The position numbers and the translations under genes were made by a program. 45,843 nucleotides of DNA from CAZDRX01 sp964508225 (GTDB taxonomy: Bacteria > Patescibacteriota > Gracilibacteria > Peribacterales > Peribacteraceae), in NCBI GenBank assembly GCA_964508225.1, contig CAZDRX010000011.1, forward strand, positions 1-45,843, read 5' to 3'. Under the pieces are notes generated by a model that searched no databases, was not told the origin of the DNA, and saw only the letters and a list, made by a program, of their open reading frames with translations. Below are positions 7,967 to 15,893 of the stretch, piece after piece; the stretch's first letter is position 1; the number at the start of each line of letters is the position of its first letter.

Positions 7967-7989
7967 CAGCGCCATAAAGTTTGGCGCTG
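7967..7989. repeat. perfect inverted repeat in the 7906-8059 intergenic gap
   Basis: CAGCGCC, a 9-base loop, then GGCGCTG: a 7-bp perfect stem lying upstream of the surface-protein gene and just past the end of the minus-strand glycosyltransferase operon. There is no T-run on either side, so it is not a standard terminator. It could be an operator or a remnant mobile-element end. The rest of the gap shows nothing I can name. Confidence 0.4.
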
Positions 7990-8059
7990 TCGACCGTGCA
8001 ATAGATCAGTGTCCGGTCAAACCGTCACCCATCATTCTCATCACAGACAGCGCTGAACG

Positions 8060-9655
8060 TCAGGAACCGCAGACCGACTGATAAAGTCCGATGATGCTGG
8101 TCTTTGTGAGACAGGGATGATCGAGTACGGACTGCACCTCGGGCGGGTAGTACCCGGAGAAGACTTTGGACGCATAGAAGAACGTCCCCTTGGGATACCG
8201 TGCGAAGAACACACTGCGATCGGCCGATGACCCGAGGAGGAACTTCTCCCACTCCGCATACGAACGGGAGTTGAAGATGCCCGGTCCGGAGACCTGCGCC
8301 TGCGGAAGATATCCGACGATCCACGGCGCCATGTTGTCGAGCACGACGACCTCGGAGCCGGCAGGAACGAGTGACGGAAGTGCAGCGAAGTCCGTGAGCC
8401 ACGCGCGCTCCACGTGCGGATCGGCGAGACGGATCTGCTGGAAGAGGAAGCTGCTCTGCGCAAGGAGTAACACGCCCACGATGATCCGTCCGTACCGGTT
8501 CTTCCAGAGTGCCGCGCAGGCAAGCGCCGCGAACGGCAGGAGGAAGAAATCCATCGGAAGGAGGAAACGGCGGTAGAAGAAGAACATGCCGAACGCGGCC
8601 ACCGCGCACCAGAGCGCCGCCCACTGTGCTGGGCTCCCCCGCTCCTTCTCGACGGAGAGTGTGAGGCCCACAATGCCGAGAAATAGAAGCGGTGCCGACA
8701 TCCGGAGGTACTCGAGAATGCCGAGGAATGCTCCGGGCTGTGTATCGGTACGAAGAAAAAGGTAGCGGACGACCAGATCCGGCGCATCGGAGACGATGGG
8801 GAGCGCGACGAGGATCATCGTAGCGGTGACAACGCAGAGCCCCCAGATGAAGCGGCGGTTCTGCTGCGGAAGTGTGACGATGAGTGCGGCGAAGATGCCG
8901 ACCGCCATGAGCGCGACGGTGAGGACGAGGATCGTTCCGGATCCGAAAAGCTGCGGCACGATGTCACCGAGCGATCTCTGGTACGTCGGCAGATACCACA
9001 GCGCTCCGAGCGTGAGCGTGAGGAGCCACTGGAGCCAAAGACTCAGGGATGGCTTCTTTTTGGCAAAGACGTGCCCCGAGACAAGCGATGAGAAGGTCGC
9101 AACCGCGAAGACGAGGCCGATCTGCTGATGCATCGCGACCGTGAGCATGCCGAGTGGAATCCAGAGGAGCGAACCTGACTCGAGTGCCGCGAACGCGAGC
9201 GCGCAGAGGAGCATCGCGACGAACACCTTGTAGTACATCATGAGGAAGCCCTGCATCTGGACCACAGAGACGAGCGCACAGAGGAGGAGGAAGAGTCCTG
9301 CGAGATCGCCGTGCTTCCTGCGGACAACGAGCGCGAGGACGCACGCGAGGAGGACAGGAACGAGATTCCAGATCCAGCCGATGAGGAGATCCGGTGAGAG
9401 CCCTGCCTGTACAAGCGGACTCGTGAAGAAGAAGAGCCCGGGTGCATGGCTCTTCGCCCACTCCGGAAGTACCGGCGTAAAGAAGGGCGGCCACCCGGCA
9501 GCTTCGCGGATGAAGAGGAAGCGGTAAATGCCCGCGTCGTAGCCGACGGGAACTCCCGGGAACGCAAAGAACGTCCAGAAGTATTTGACGAAGAGAAGGA
9601 GAACGACGAGCCCCGAAAGGACGAGGAGCAGCCGCCGTGTCAGCAGATCGCGCAT
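8060..9655 (-). CDS. polytopic membrane protein, GT-C-like
   Basis: A 531-residue protein with about 12 hydrophobic spans, starting at residues 8-28, and a soluble C-terminal domain from about 430. The first external loop has acidic and aromatic residues, GYDAGIYRF and later HAPGLFFF. That is the position where GT-C glycosyltransferases using polyprenyl-phosphate sugars carry catalytic acidic residues. The specific function is unknown. It starts inside the end of the GT4 gene (16-base overlap) and is last in an operon 12603 to 8060, so it probably works on the same glycan. Confidence 0.65.
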   Translation of the reverse strand: MRDLLTRRLLLVLSGLVVLLLFVKYFWTFFAFPGVPVGYDAGIYRFLFIREAAGWPPFFTPVLPEWAKSHAPGLFFFTSPLVQAGLSPDLLIGWIWNLVPVLLACVLALVVRRKHGDLAGLFLLLCALVSVVQMQGFLMMYYKVFVAMLLCALAFAALESGSLLWIPLGMLTVAMHQQIGLVFAVATFSSLVSGHVFAKKKPSLSLWLQWLLTLTLGALWYLPTYQRSLGDIVPQLFGSGTILVLTVALMAVGIFAALIVTLPQQNRRFIWGLCVVTATMILVALPIVSDAPDLVVRYLFLRTDTQPGAFLGILEYLRMSAPLLFLGIVGLTLSVEKERGSPAQWAALWCAVAAFGMFFFYRRFLLPMDFFLLPFAALACAALWKNRYGRIIVGVLLLAQSSFLFQQIRLADPHVERAWLTDFAALPSLVPAGSEVVVLDNMAPWIVGYLPQAQVSGPGIFNSRSYAEWEKFLLGSSADRSVFFARYPKGTFFYASKVFSGYYPPEVQSVLDHPCLTKTSIIGLYQSVCGS

Positions 9656-10692
9656 GTCGCAGCCGAGTATACCTCATCGTAGAGCGCACGGTAGGCATCG
9701 GTCTCGCGTGCCCGATCAAACTGAATGCGTCCGTTTCTGCATCCGTCATGCAGATGTCCCCAGAGTGCATCATCACGGAGGAGGTTCCCGACCATGTGCG
9801 CGATCGATGCGGGATCGCAGGAGACGAGACACCCGGTGACTCCGTCTCGCACCACACACCGGAGTCCGGCGCTGTCCGTTGCGACCACGGGCGTACCCGC
9901 GGCGATCGCCTCCGCGGCCGCAAGCCCGAATCCTTCCATGCGTGAAGGAGCGATGAGCATGCGCGCGGAACCGACGAGTGTATGCAGCCGGTCATCGCCG
10001 ATACGTCCGAGGTAGCGGATACCCGGCTGATCAGTACCGCTCACTCCCGCAACCGAGAGCACAGCCTCCGGATCCGATGCATGCACCATCCTCCAGGCCT
10101 CAAGGAGGAGATCGAAACCCTTGCGCGTGTCCGCCCGTCCGACGAACACGCAACTCTTCCTGTCACGCTTCTCGGCATCCTTCTCGTGCCAAGGACGGAG
10201 ATCGAAGCCGCACGGGATCGTGCAGACTCGTGCACGCGCGATACCGTAATCCTGACGGATGGAATCGGCCGTGTCCTCGGAAATACAGACGACCGCGTGC
10301 GCCGAGAGATACGTCATCCGCTCCGCGGACGTGAAGACGGATTTCCACCGCTGCCACGGAAGACGGGACTGCTGCGCGTACGTGTGATTGGCAGTCACGA
10401 TCATCGGGATCGGCGCAGACGGCAGGAACACGCCGCCCGGACCGGCATGCACGTGAAGGAGATCGATCTTCTCGGCAGAGATCCACGGAAGCAGTGCGCG
10501 GGAAAGTCCGGCGGAGAATCCGACATTCCGCCCAAAACGGTACGTGAGAGGACGCTGGGAGCGATCGAAGACCGAGACAGACACACCCGACGCACGCAGA
10601 CCCTCGACGAGCGAGCCCACGTGTCTGCCGATCCCTCCGATGTGCGGAGGACTGTCGACCGAGACCATGCCGATATGGAGGTCAGAAGGCAT
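9640..10692 (-). CDS. family 4 glycosyltransferase
   Basis: A 350-residue GT-B fold enzyme. The N-terminal domain begins HIGMVSVDSPPHIGGIGRHV, where the glycine-rich PPHIGGIGRH loop binds the acceptor/phosphate. The C-terminal donor domain has CVFVGRADTRKGFDLLLEAW and the EX7E motif in SRMEGFGLAAAEAIAAGTPVV. The open frame continues 18 codons further upstream, but ATG 10692 fits the family and leaves an 11-base overlap with the preceding GT4. The enzyme is cytosolic and membrane-associated and probably adds one hexose to a growing lipid-linked glycan. Confidence 0.88.
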   Translation of the reverse strand: MPSDLHIGMVSVDSPPHIGGIGRHVGSLVEGLRASGVSVSVFDRSQRPLTYRFGRNVGFSAGLSRALLPWISAEKIDLLHVHAGPGGVFLPSAPIPMIVTANHTYAQQSRLPWQRWKSVFTSAERMTYLSAHAVVCISEDTADSIRQDYGIARARVCTIPCGFDLRPWHEKDAEKRDRKSCVFVGRADTRKGFDLLLEAWRMVHASDPEAVLSVAGVSGTDQPGIRYLGRIGDDRLHTLVGSARMLIAPSRMEGFGLAAAEAIAAGTPVVATDSAGLRCVVRDGVTGCLVSCDPASIAHMVGNLLRDDALWGHLHDGCRNGRIQFDRARETDAYRALYDEVYSAATCAIC

Positions 10693-11701
10693 CGGCGATG
10701 AAACGGGAAGCGATGACGGACGGATCGAAACGTTCGAGGATCGCACGGCGCATCAGATCCTCATCGAAGCGTGTCGCGAGGGCAGACAGAATGACACGCG
10801 CGCAGTCCTCCGCGGATCCGGACTGGAAAAATCTTCCACTGACGCCATCGATCACGGCATCCGGAAGCCCGTCGATCGCCGCTGCTACGGTCGGGAGTCC
10901 CCTGACTCCCGCTTCCAGACACACGATCCCGAAACCCTCGGTATCTCCCTCCATGGCGACATTGGGTACGACGAGCAGCGCGGATGTCAGAAGGAGTTTT
11001 TGCTTCTCTGCATCCGACACCGCACCGAGCATCCGGACAGAGGAGGCGTGCGGAGAATGTCTCAGCAATGCATCGATCGGCGCGCGCTCGCGACCGTCAC
11101 CCGCGACGAGAACCGTGAGATGCGGATGCTCCGCGAGCAGAAGAGGAAGCACGTCACGGAGGAACCACTGCGTCCCCTTTCTCGGAATGAGGCGACCGAG
11201 AAGCAGGAGCTGATAGGGCGTACGGACAACATGCGCTGCATCCGCAGGTGGAACCGGGCACGGAATGACCGTCATCCGCTCGGATGGAATCCCGAGTCCG
11301 GCGGCAATGGCTGCGGTAGAACGGCTCACGGCGACGATCCGGTGAGCGCGCCGCAAACAGAATCCGATCAGGAGACGATACAACGGAAATCTCCACGTGA
11401 GATCGAGCCCGTGCACGATGACGGTGCGTTGCACGCGCGGGCGCAGCATCGTCATGAAAAGAAGAATCGGCGAGAGTACCGCATCACCGAGGAGCAACGT
11501 ATTTTTCGTCATGAAGAGTGCCGTGATGAGCGCTCTGCCAAAGAAGACAGGCAGCGCAGGCAAAGACCCTCTGAACACGCAGGCATCGACATCGAGATCG
11601 GTACGCACACGGAGCCCGCGATCGAGCGTCCTCGCATACGTCTGCATGCCACCGTGCGCGTCGCCGTACGTACGGGTGATGAAGAGTACGGATTTGTTCA
11701 T
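10682..11701 (-). CDS. family 4 glycosyltransferase
   Basis: A 339-residue GT-B enzyme: VLFITRTYGDAHGGMQTYA at the N-terminus, LLLLGRLIPRKGTQWFL starting the donor-binding domain, and the EX7E region MEGDTEGFGIVCLEAGVRGLP. The open reading frame extends 83 codons upstream to 11950, but that extension is Arg/His-rich and overlaps the preceding GT2 in another frame, so it is a shadow. The ATG at 11701 overlaps the GT2 stop in an ATGA, the usual sign of translational coupling. Together with the next gene it gives two consecutive GT4 transfer steps. Confidence 0.88.
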   Translation of the reverse strand: MNKSVLFITRTYGDAHGGMQTYARTLDRGLRVRTDLDVDACVFRGSLPALPVFFGRALITALFMTKNTLLLGDAVLSPILLFMTMLRPRVQRTVIVHGLDLTWRFPLYRLLIGFCLRRAHRIVAVSRSTAAIAAGLGIPSERMTVIPCPVPPADAAHVVRTPYQLLLLGRLIPRKGTQWFLRDVLPLLLAEHPHLTVLVAGDGRERAPIDALLRHSPHASSVRMLGAVSDAEKQKLLLTSALLVVPNVAMEGDTEGFGIVCLEAGVRGLPTVAAAIDGLPDAVIDGVSGRFFQSGSAEDCARVILSALATRFDEDLMRRAILERFDPSVIASRFIADAF

Positions 11702-12603
11702 GCGCCCCCGGGAAGATCGGATGCACGGATGCGCCGTTCGGCGGCGTGCGCGTCCGCGATGAGACCGAGGATGACGAACTGGACGGCAAGAACAAGGAAG
11801 ATGCCGGAGGCGATGAGTGTCATCGGCGTGAAGCCGGTCTGGAGAACCGTGAGTGCAATGAGCGCCGCCGCCACGAAACAGAATGCGGCGAGCGTGAGGA
11901 ATTTCCGGAGCGGCCGGTAGAGGAAGAGTGACCGGAGAATCGTGCCACACGAACGCAGAATGTGATGACGGAGCGTGCGCACGAGCTTGCTCCTGCCGTG
12001 TGTGCGCGGAAGGAATGTCACCGGTACTTCGGCCGTGCGGACATGCGCCGCGCTCGCCTGAATAAGCATCTCGTGCGTGTACGTGTGCTCGCTCGTGATG
12101 CGGAGCCGGAGGCCGAAACTGCGCGTGAACATGCGGAAACCCGACGATGCGTCATGAATCCCCGTCGTGCCGAGAACGCGGAGCATCCAGCTGCCGACCG
12201 TGTTGCCGATACGATGTGCGAGAGGCATGTGCCTGAGCGTGCGGATCTGCCTGTCGCCGACGACGAGCTCGGCATGCTCTGCGTGAAGTGTGTGAAGAAG
12301 AAGCGCGAGCTCTTCGGGGCGGTACTGTCCGTCGGCATCGAGTGTCGCGATGAGATCGGCACCGTTTCTGAGTGCGTACGAAAGACCCGTGCGGAATGCA
12401 GCGGCCAGCCCCATACGTCTCCCGTGGGAGAGCACGAGTGCGCCGGATTTCTCCGCCGTCCCTGCAGTCCCGTCCGTGCTGCCGTCATCGATGACGACCG
12501 CATCGATCGCACCGATCCCGGGAAGCTCTTTCGGTAGACGCAAAAGAACGTCGGCGATGCTCGGCTGCTCATTGAATGCCGGAATCAGGACGGTCAGGCG
12601 CAT
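11698..12603 (-). CDS. polyprenyl-phosphate glycosyltransferase (GT2, DPM-like) with C-terminal membrane anchor
   Basis: A 301-residue enzyme. Its GT-A domain has LTVLIPAFNEQPSI, VVIDDGSTDGT at 36-46 and TLDADGQYRP. GIHDASSGFRMF and THGRSKL are the features of dolichol/polyprenyl-phosphate sugar transferases. Two C-terminal hydrophobic hairpin spans lie at about 238-258 and 262-284. The likely reaction is nucleotide-sugar plus polyprenyl phosphate giving polyprenyl-P-sugar, the donor used by GT-C membrane proteins such as the one at the end of this operon. A TACGCT hexamer (12610-12615) ends 6 bases before the ATG, so this gene may head its own leaderless transcript. Confidence 0.9.
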   Translation of the reverse strand: MRLTVLIPAFNEQPSIADVLLRLPKELPGIGAIDAVVIDDGSTDGTAGTAEKSGALVLSHGRRMGLAAAFRTGLSYALRNGADLIATLDADGQYRPEELALLLHTLHAEHAELVVGDRQIRTLRHMPLAHRIGNTVGSWMLRVLGTTGIHDASSGFRMFTRSFGLRLRITSEHTYTHEMLIQASAAHVRTAEVPVTFLPRTHGRSKLVRTLRHHILRSCGTILRSLFLYRPLRKFLTLAAFCFVAAALIALTVLQTGFTPMTLIASGIFLVLAVQFVILGLIADAHAAERRIRASDLPGGA

Positions 12604-12609
12604 GGTCCG

Positions 12610-12615
12610 AGCGTA
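12610..12615 (-). promoter_or_regulatory. -10 hexamer of GT2 gene (leaderless start)
   Basis: TACGCT on the minus strand ends 6 bases before the ATG at 12603; there is no Shine-Dalgarno. Confidence 0.4.
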
Positions 12616-12642
12616 CCCGCGGTGAGGTGAGTGAAGCCAGTT

Positions 12643-13482
12643 CTACCGGCTGAAGGTCGTCACTTTCACCGTCCAGAGATCACCGCTTCTGGAGAACGCA
12701 TCGATCCGCACGAGAGGCAGCGGCCAGAGTTCGTGTGTCTTCAGCGCCTGAGCCACCGGCCCGAGCGCGGCGCGTACGGACGCGAGTCCGGCCTGCAGGA
12801 GCGTGGATCTCACCGAGAGCATGACGTCCGTCGGCGCATCCGCCACGAGGCGCTCCTCGGACTTGTCCGGAGCCGAGGCGTACTCGATCAAGTCGAGGTA
12901 GAGGAAATCTTCCGCGCCCTTGAGTGTGAGCGGCGCGGATCCCTCCACATCACGGAGGAACGCCTGCTGATCCGCGATGGGCAGCACGTCTCTGATCATC
13001 ATATCGCCGCCGTATCCGAGCACCGTGAGCACGGCCGCGATATCGGTGAAGCGTCCTTTGAGCACCACCGTTCCGTGCATCGTCTTCACGCTGCCGTGAT
13101 CTTCAGGAGCACGGTCAAACGCGATGCTCTGAAGCGCGAGCGGACCGTCGCCTTTGAGTCCCAGCACCGTCTCCTGCACCGCTGAGACCACGCGTGCCAC
13201 AGGGGAATCCTTGGGGAGCACGTACGCACTCGCCTGCTCCTCGCGCGCAGCGAGAGCGCGGTCGGCGAAGAGCCGCTCGGCTCCGACACTCGCCTCAAGG
13301 AGTGCGACGGTGGACTTGAGTTCAGGGAGCTGTGTACCCACCATCACGGCCGTGTCGCGCTTCTCGGAGAAGAGCTGCGCGTGTTTCGCGAGCACGCCGC
13401 ATGACGCCACGACGAGCATGATCCCGAGCACGAAGGACAGGATCTGCGCAGGCCGGCGACGGGCAATCTTCTTATCCGCCAC
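12643..13482 (-). CDS. single-pass membrane protein, PilO-like topology
   Basis: About 279 residues from a GTG start. A short basic cytoplasmic tail (DKKIARRRPAQ) precedes one transmembrane helix (ILSFVLGIMLVVASCGVLA). A predicted coiled-coil stretch and an extracytoplasmic alpha/beta domain follow; its VVLKGRFTDIAAVLTVLGY resembles the ferredoxin-like fold of PilO/GspM inner-membrane platform proteins. The assignment is by topology and weak motif likeness only. The frame is open to an ATG at 13533, but that start would overlap the upstream gene by 62 bases; GTG 13482 overlaps it by 11. The two genes form a pair, as pilN and pilO do. No pilin or ATPase gene is nearby. Confidence 0.6.
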   Translation of the reverse strand: MADKKIARRRPAQILSFVLGIMLVVASCGVLAKHAQLFSEKRDTAVMVGTQLPELKSTVALLEASVGAERLFADRALAAREEQASAYVLPKDSPVARVVSAVQETVLGLKGDGPLALQSIAFDRAPEDHGSVKTMHGTVVLKGRFTDIAAVLTVLGYGGDMMIRDVLPIADQQAFLRDVEGSAPLTLKGAEDFLYLDLIEYASAPDKSEERLVADAPTDVMLSVRSTLLQAGLASVRAALGPVAQALKTHELWPLPLVRIDAFSRSGDLWTVKVTTFSR

Positions 13483-14122
13483 GGGGGAGAGTGATGACGA
13501 TGGTAAACGGCGAGACGGTGCCGCCTGCGGCATCCGGATTCTGGACGTACGCCGAAGGATCCGAGACAGCCGTGCGGCCGGAGTCGGACTGGAGCATCGG
13601 GAGTTTGCGGAGCTGATCCACGTACGCGGAGAGAATGCTCACGGAGCGTCCTCCCGGATCGGTGACATCACCGCCCAGCGTGAGCTGGTGGGTGACACCG
13701 TTCCACTCCACCTTAGGGATCCGGATCGGATCGATGTCGCCGGTGACGAAGCTCTTCCGCGTCTTCTCGACCTCGAGGAGAAGCGGGCCCACGGCATCGA
13801 ATTCTGAACGGATCTTCATGGTCTGTGTGAGCACCGGAGCATCCGAATCTTTCAGGATCTTCGTGCGCTCATCGAGAAGTTCGGCCTGATGCACCTTGAG
13901 CGCGTATTCCTCAGCCTGCAGCTCGGAGAGCCGCACGATCTTGTCCCCCATGCGCACCGGGAAGCGGTCAGGCGACACGAGGAATGTGAGCGAGAGGGAG
14001 AGGAGAAAGAACACCACACCGAAGATGAGCACGGGAGTCCCAAGACGTGCGAGTGCCGGCAGGAGAACCTCCTGTTCGGAGCCAGCGACAGGTGCCTGTG
14101 ATGACGATGCAGCGCCGCTCAT
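13472..14122 (-). CDS. single-pass membrane protein paired with the PilO-like gene
   Basis: A 216-residue protein. A Ser/Ala-rich cytoplasmic tail precedes one transmembrane segment (LIFGVVFFLLSLSLTFLV, about 33-50). A charged helical stretch follows (LSELQAEEYALKVHQAELLDERTKIL) and then an extracytoplasmic domain with LTLGGDVTDPGGRSVSILSAYVDQL. Topology and pairing suggest a PilN/PilO-type platform component, but I see no diagnostic motif. The frame is open to 14239; ATG 14122 is chosen because the longer extension is antisense to the start of prfB. It diverges from prfB across a 67-base gap. Confidence 0.55.
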   Translation of the reverse strand: MSGAASSSQAPVAGSEQEVLLPALARLGTPVLIFGVVFFLLSLSLTFLVSPDRFPVRMGDKIVRLSELQAEEYALKVHQAELLDERTKILKDSDAPVLTQTMKIRSEFDAVGPLLLEVEKTRKSFVTGDIDPIRIPKVEWNGVTHQLTLGGDVTDPGGRSVSILSAYVDQLRKLPMLQSDSGRTAVSDPSAYVQNPDAAGGTVSPFTIVITLPRGG

Positions 14123-14189
14123 CCTGTTCGTCGGATAGCATAGACGACTCGGCGCTGGTAGCATACGAAAAGCCGCTCCCCCCTTCACC

Positions 14190-15279
14190 ATGGAAGAGCT
14201 CCTCCGGAAACTCGCCGAACTGCTCGGCGCTCTGAACATGGGAAAGGACTCTCTTTGAGAAGCGCGGCATTCCGAAACAGATCGCCGAACTCGAAACCCT
14301 CACCACCGCTCCGGACATCTGGAATGATCCGAAGCATGCGGAGAGTCTCTTTCAACGTCTGAGGGTGCTCAAGAAACAGTGGGAACCGATCGCGGAACTC
14401 GCCACCGAAGCCGGTGACCTCCTCGCGATCGCGAAGGAGAGCGCGGAAACTGACGTGCCCGAACTGGAGAAGGCGTACGCGGAGGTGGATGCAAAGTGGA
14501 AGGTGGCCGAGCGCGTGCTCTACCTCGGCGGCAAGTACGACCTCGGCAATGCCTACATCACGATCTCCGGCGGAGCGGGTGGCACGGAAGCGCAGGACTG
14601 GGCAGGCATGCTCGCCCGCATGTATCTCCGCTACGCGGAACGCCGAGGCTGGAAGACTGATGTGGTGGAGCGCACCGACGGACAGGAAGCGGGCGTGAAG
14701 TCGATCACGATCTATGTGGCAGGCGACGCCGCGTACGGACACCTGAAGTGCGAACGCGGGACACACCGTCTCGTGCGCCTCTCGCCGTTCAATGCGAAGA
14801 GTCTCCGTCAGACAAGCTTCGCGCTCGTGGAAGTACTCCCCGACATGAGCGGCAACAGCGAGATCACCGTGAATGAACTCGATCTCCGGATCGACACGTA
14901 CCGCTCCGGCGGCAAGGGCGGACAGCACGTGAACAAGACCGACAGCGCCGTGCGCATGACGCATCTCCCGACAGGCATCGTCGTCGCCTGCCAGAACGAA
15001 CGATCCCAGCTCCAGAACCGCGAACGCGCGATGAACATGCTCAAGGCGAAGCTCCTCGAGCGCCAACAGGCGCAGGAAGAAGCTGAGAAGAAACGGCTGA
15101 AAGGATCGGCCTCGTCGGCAGACTTCGGATCACAGATCCGCTCGTACGTGCTCCACCCGTACCAGATGGTGAAGGACCTCCGCACGAACTACGAAACGAG
15201 CGACACGACGGGCGTCCTCGACGGTGATCTCGACCTGCTCATCGAGGCGGAGCTCAAACTGGAAGCACGGGAAGGGTAA
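14190..15279 (+). CDS. prfB: peptide chain release factor 2, programmed +1 frameshift
   Basis: RF2 recognises UGA and UAA and triggers peptidyl-tRNA hydrolysis. ATG 14190 reads 22 codons to an in-frame TGA at 14256-14258. Skipping T14256 joins the main frame (GAG at 14257), giving 362 residues, the normal length. The slip site is CTT-TGA-G, with the internal Shine-Dalgarno-like AAGGA at 14244-14248 four bases before CTT, the classic layout. Codon-recognition SPF lies at 198-200 and catalytic GGQ at 243-245, in the usual 45-residue register. Low RF2 lets the ribosome pause and shift, so RF2 controls its own synthesis. The main frame alone shows a misleading start at 14365. Confidence 0.97.
14244..14258 (+). 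promoter_or_regulatory. prfB +1 frameshift signal
   Basis: AAGGA (14244-14248), four bases, CTT (14253-14255), TGA (14256-14258), then G. The E. coli site has AGGGGG, three bases, CTTTGAC. The elements and order are conserved; the base after TGA is G instead of C. Confidence 0.93.
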
Positions 15280-15307
15280 TTGACAAATACAGTATTTAGT
15301 TTAAAAT
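15280..15307 (+). promoter_or_regulatory. strong promoter, module copy 1
   Basis: A consensus -35 TTGACA (15280-15285), a 16-base AT-rich spacer and TAAAAT (15302-15307). The -35 begins right after the prfB stop. The 12 bases ATTGACAAATAC and the block TTAAAAT recur with the same spacing at 24925-24953. Confidence 0.8.
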
Positions 15308-15317
15308 AAACATCATA

Positions 15318-15338
15318 CATCCTCCACTTCGGAGGATG
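15318..15338 (+). promoter_or_regulatory. leader hairpin before the 47-aa gene
   Basis: CATCCTCC, loop ACTTC, GGAGGATG: a perfect 8-bp stem in the 5' leader. The 3' arm contains a GGAGG that would look like a ribosome-binding site if freed. The site actually used is probably AAAGGA at 15354-15359. Confidence 0.6.
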
Positions 15339-15366
15339 GTCCAGGGGGGACGAAAGGATTTGTGCC

Positions 15367-15510
15367 ATGGAAGGTATCGAGGCCTATGAAGGCATCCTGA
15401 AGTTCCTGGACATGATGAACGGTGAATGGGGCTGGGTCCCAATCATCCCTGCGATGTTCATCACCGCCCTGATCATGGACTTCTTGTCCAAGCTCAAGGA
15501 CGGACGCTAA
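15367..15510 (+). CDS. 47-aa single-span membrane peptide
   Basis: A short gene between a consensus promoter and a hairpin terminator. The product is acidic at the N-terminus (MEGIEAYEGIL), then WGWVPIIPAMFITALIMDFL forms one membrane-spanning or membrane-inserted helix, with a basic tail SKLKDGR. AAAGGA lies 7 bases before the ATG, one of the few clear Shine-Dalgarno sites in the window. I do not recognise a family. The architecture of strong promoter, about 55-base structured leader, tiny hydrophobic protein and terminator resembles small membrane regulators or toxin-like peptides. That is inference from layout only. Confidence 0.65.
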   Translation: MEGIEAYEGILKFLDMMNGEWGWVPIIPAMFITALIMDFLSKLKDGR

Positions 15511-15517
15511 TCGCATC

Positions 15518-15552
15518 GCGCCGCTGTCTCTCAAGGACGGCGGTGCTTTTTT
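15518..15552 (+). terminator. intrinsic terminator of the 47-aa gene
   Basis: An 11-bp stem (15518-15528 with 15536-15546, two G-U pairs), a 7-base loop and six T (15547-15552), 8 bases after the stop. Confidence 0.88.
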
Positions 15553-15642
15553 ATTGACGCGCGCGCGCCGGATCTGCGGCTTCCCGCGGTACTGACTGCA
15601 TGGCCAACCAGCGGAGGGATTGGTACACTCGCCGAGCCTTTT

Positions 15643-15732
15643 GGAGAGGTGGCCGAGTGGTCGATGGCGCACGACTCGAAATCGTGTAGGCCCGCAAGGG
15701 CCTCGAGGGTTCGAATCCCTCCCTCTCCGCCA
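15643..15732 (+). tRNA. tRNA-Ser (anticodon CGA)
   Basis: A 90-base class II tRNA. The acceptor stem pairs GGAGAGG with CCTCTCC, followed by discriminator G and an encoded CCA at 15730-15732. The anticodon stem CACGA/TCGTG encloses CT-CGA-AA, so the anticodon CGA reads UCG. A long variable arm (GGCCCGCAAGGGCC) and a GGTTCGAATCC T-arm are present. TACACT at 15623-15628 is a plausible -10 with a short 5' trailer. The minus-strand open frames across it are the well-known artefact of serine tRNA genes. Confidence 0.97.
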
Positions 15733-15816
15733 CAGGCATTATGAAAAAGGGCGCAGTTCTTTCGCGATAGTTTTTGAGAATACAAAGTGATCCGGCTTCG
15801 GAGTGTTAAAACACCC

Positions 15817-15844
15817 GGGTGTGAAGCATCGCTGCTCCACACCC
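15817..15844 (-). terminator. hairpin with GCGA tetraloop after the 118-aa gene
   Basis: Read on the minus strand: GGGTGTG, G, AGCA, loop GCGA, TGCT, T, CACACCC, giving a 12-bp stem with one G-U pair and a GNRA-type loop. It is followed by GGGTG and TTTT. It lies 50 bases past the stop and most likely ends or stabilises that mRNA. The overlapping 12-base palindrome at 15811-15822 offers a competing fold. Confidence 0.6.
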
Positions 15845-15893
15845 AGGATACGGTCAGCCCCTTGCGGGACTACTTTTCTTCCGCTTCAAGCGA

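Noticed and set aside
11702..11950. 83-codon N-terminal extension of the GT4 gene
   Set aside because: Arg/His-rich, overlaps the GT2 in another frame; the ATGA start at 11701 fits the family.
14365..15279. Short prfB starting at Met 14365
   Set aside because: It misses the N-terminal domain, which is present upstream in the frame joined by the +1 shift.
15336..15389. 17-codon upstream frame overlapping the 47-aa gene start
   Set aside because: It lies in the 3' arm of the leader hairpin with no evidence of its own; possible but not supported.
15531..15842. Minus-strand open frames across the tRNA-Ser gene (EGFEPSRPLRAYTISSRAPSTTRP type)
   Set aside because: This peptide pattern is the known artefact of translating serine tRNA genes in reverse; the tRNA is certain.
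15840..15890. Plus-strand terminator for tRNA-Ser near AGCCCCTTGCGGGACT
   Set aside because: The stem contains a mismatch and only a short T-run; too weak to call.
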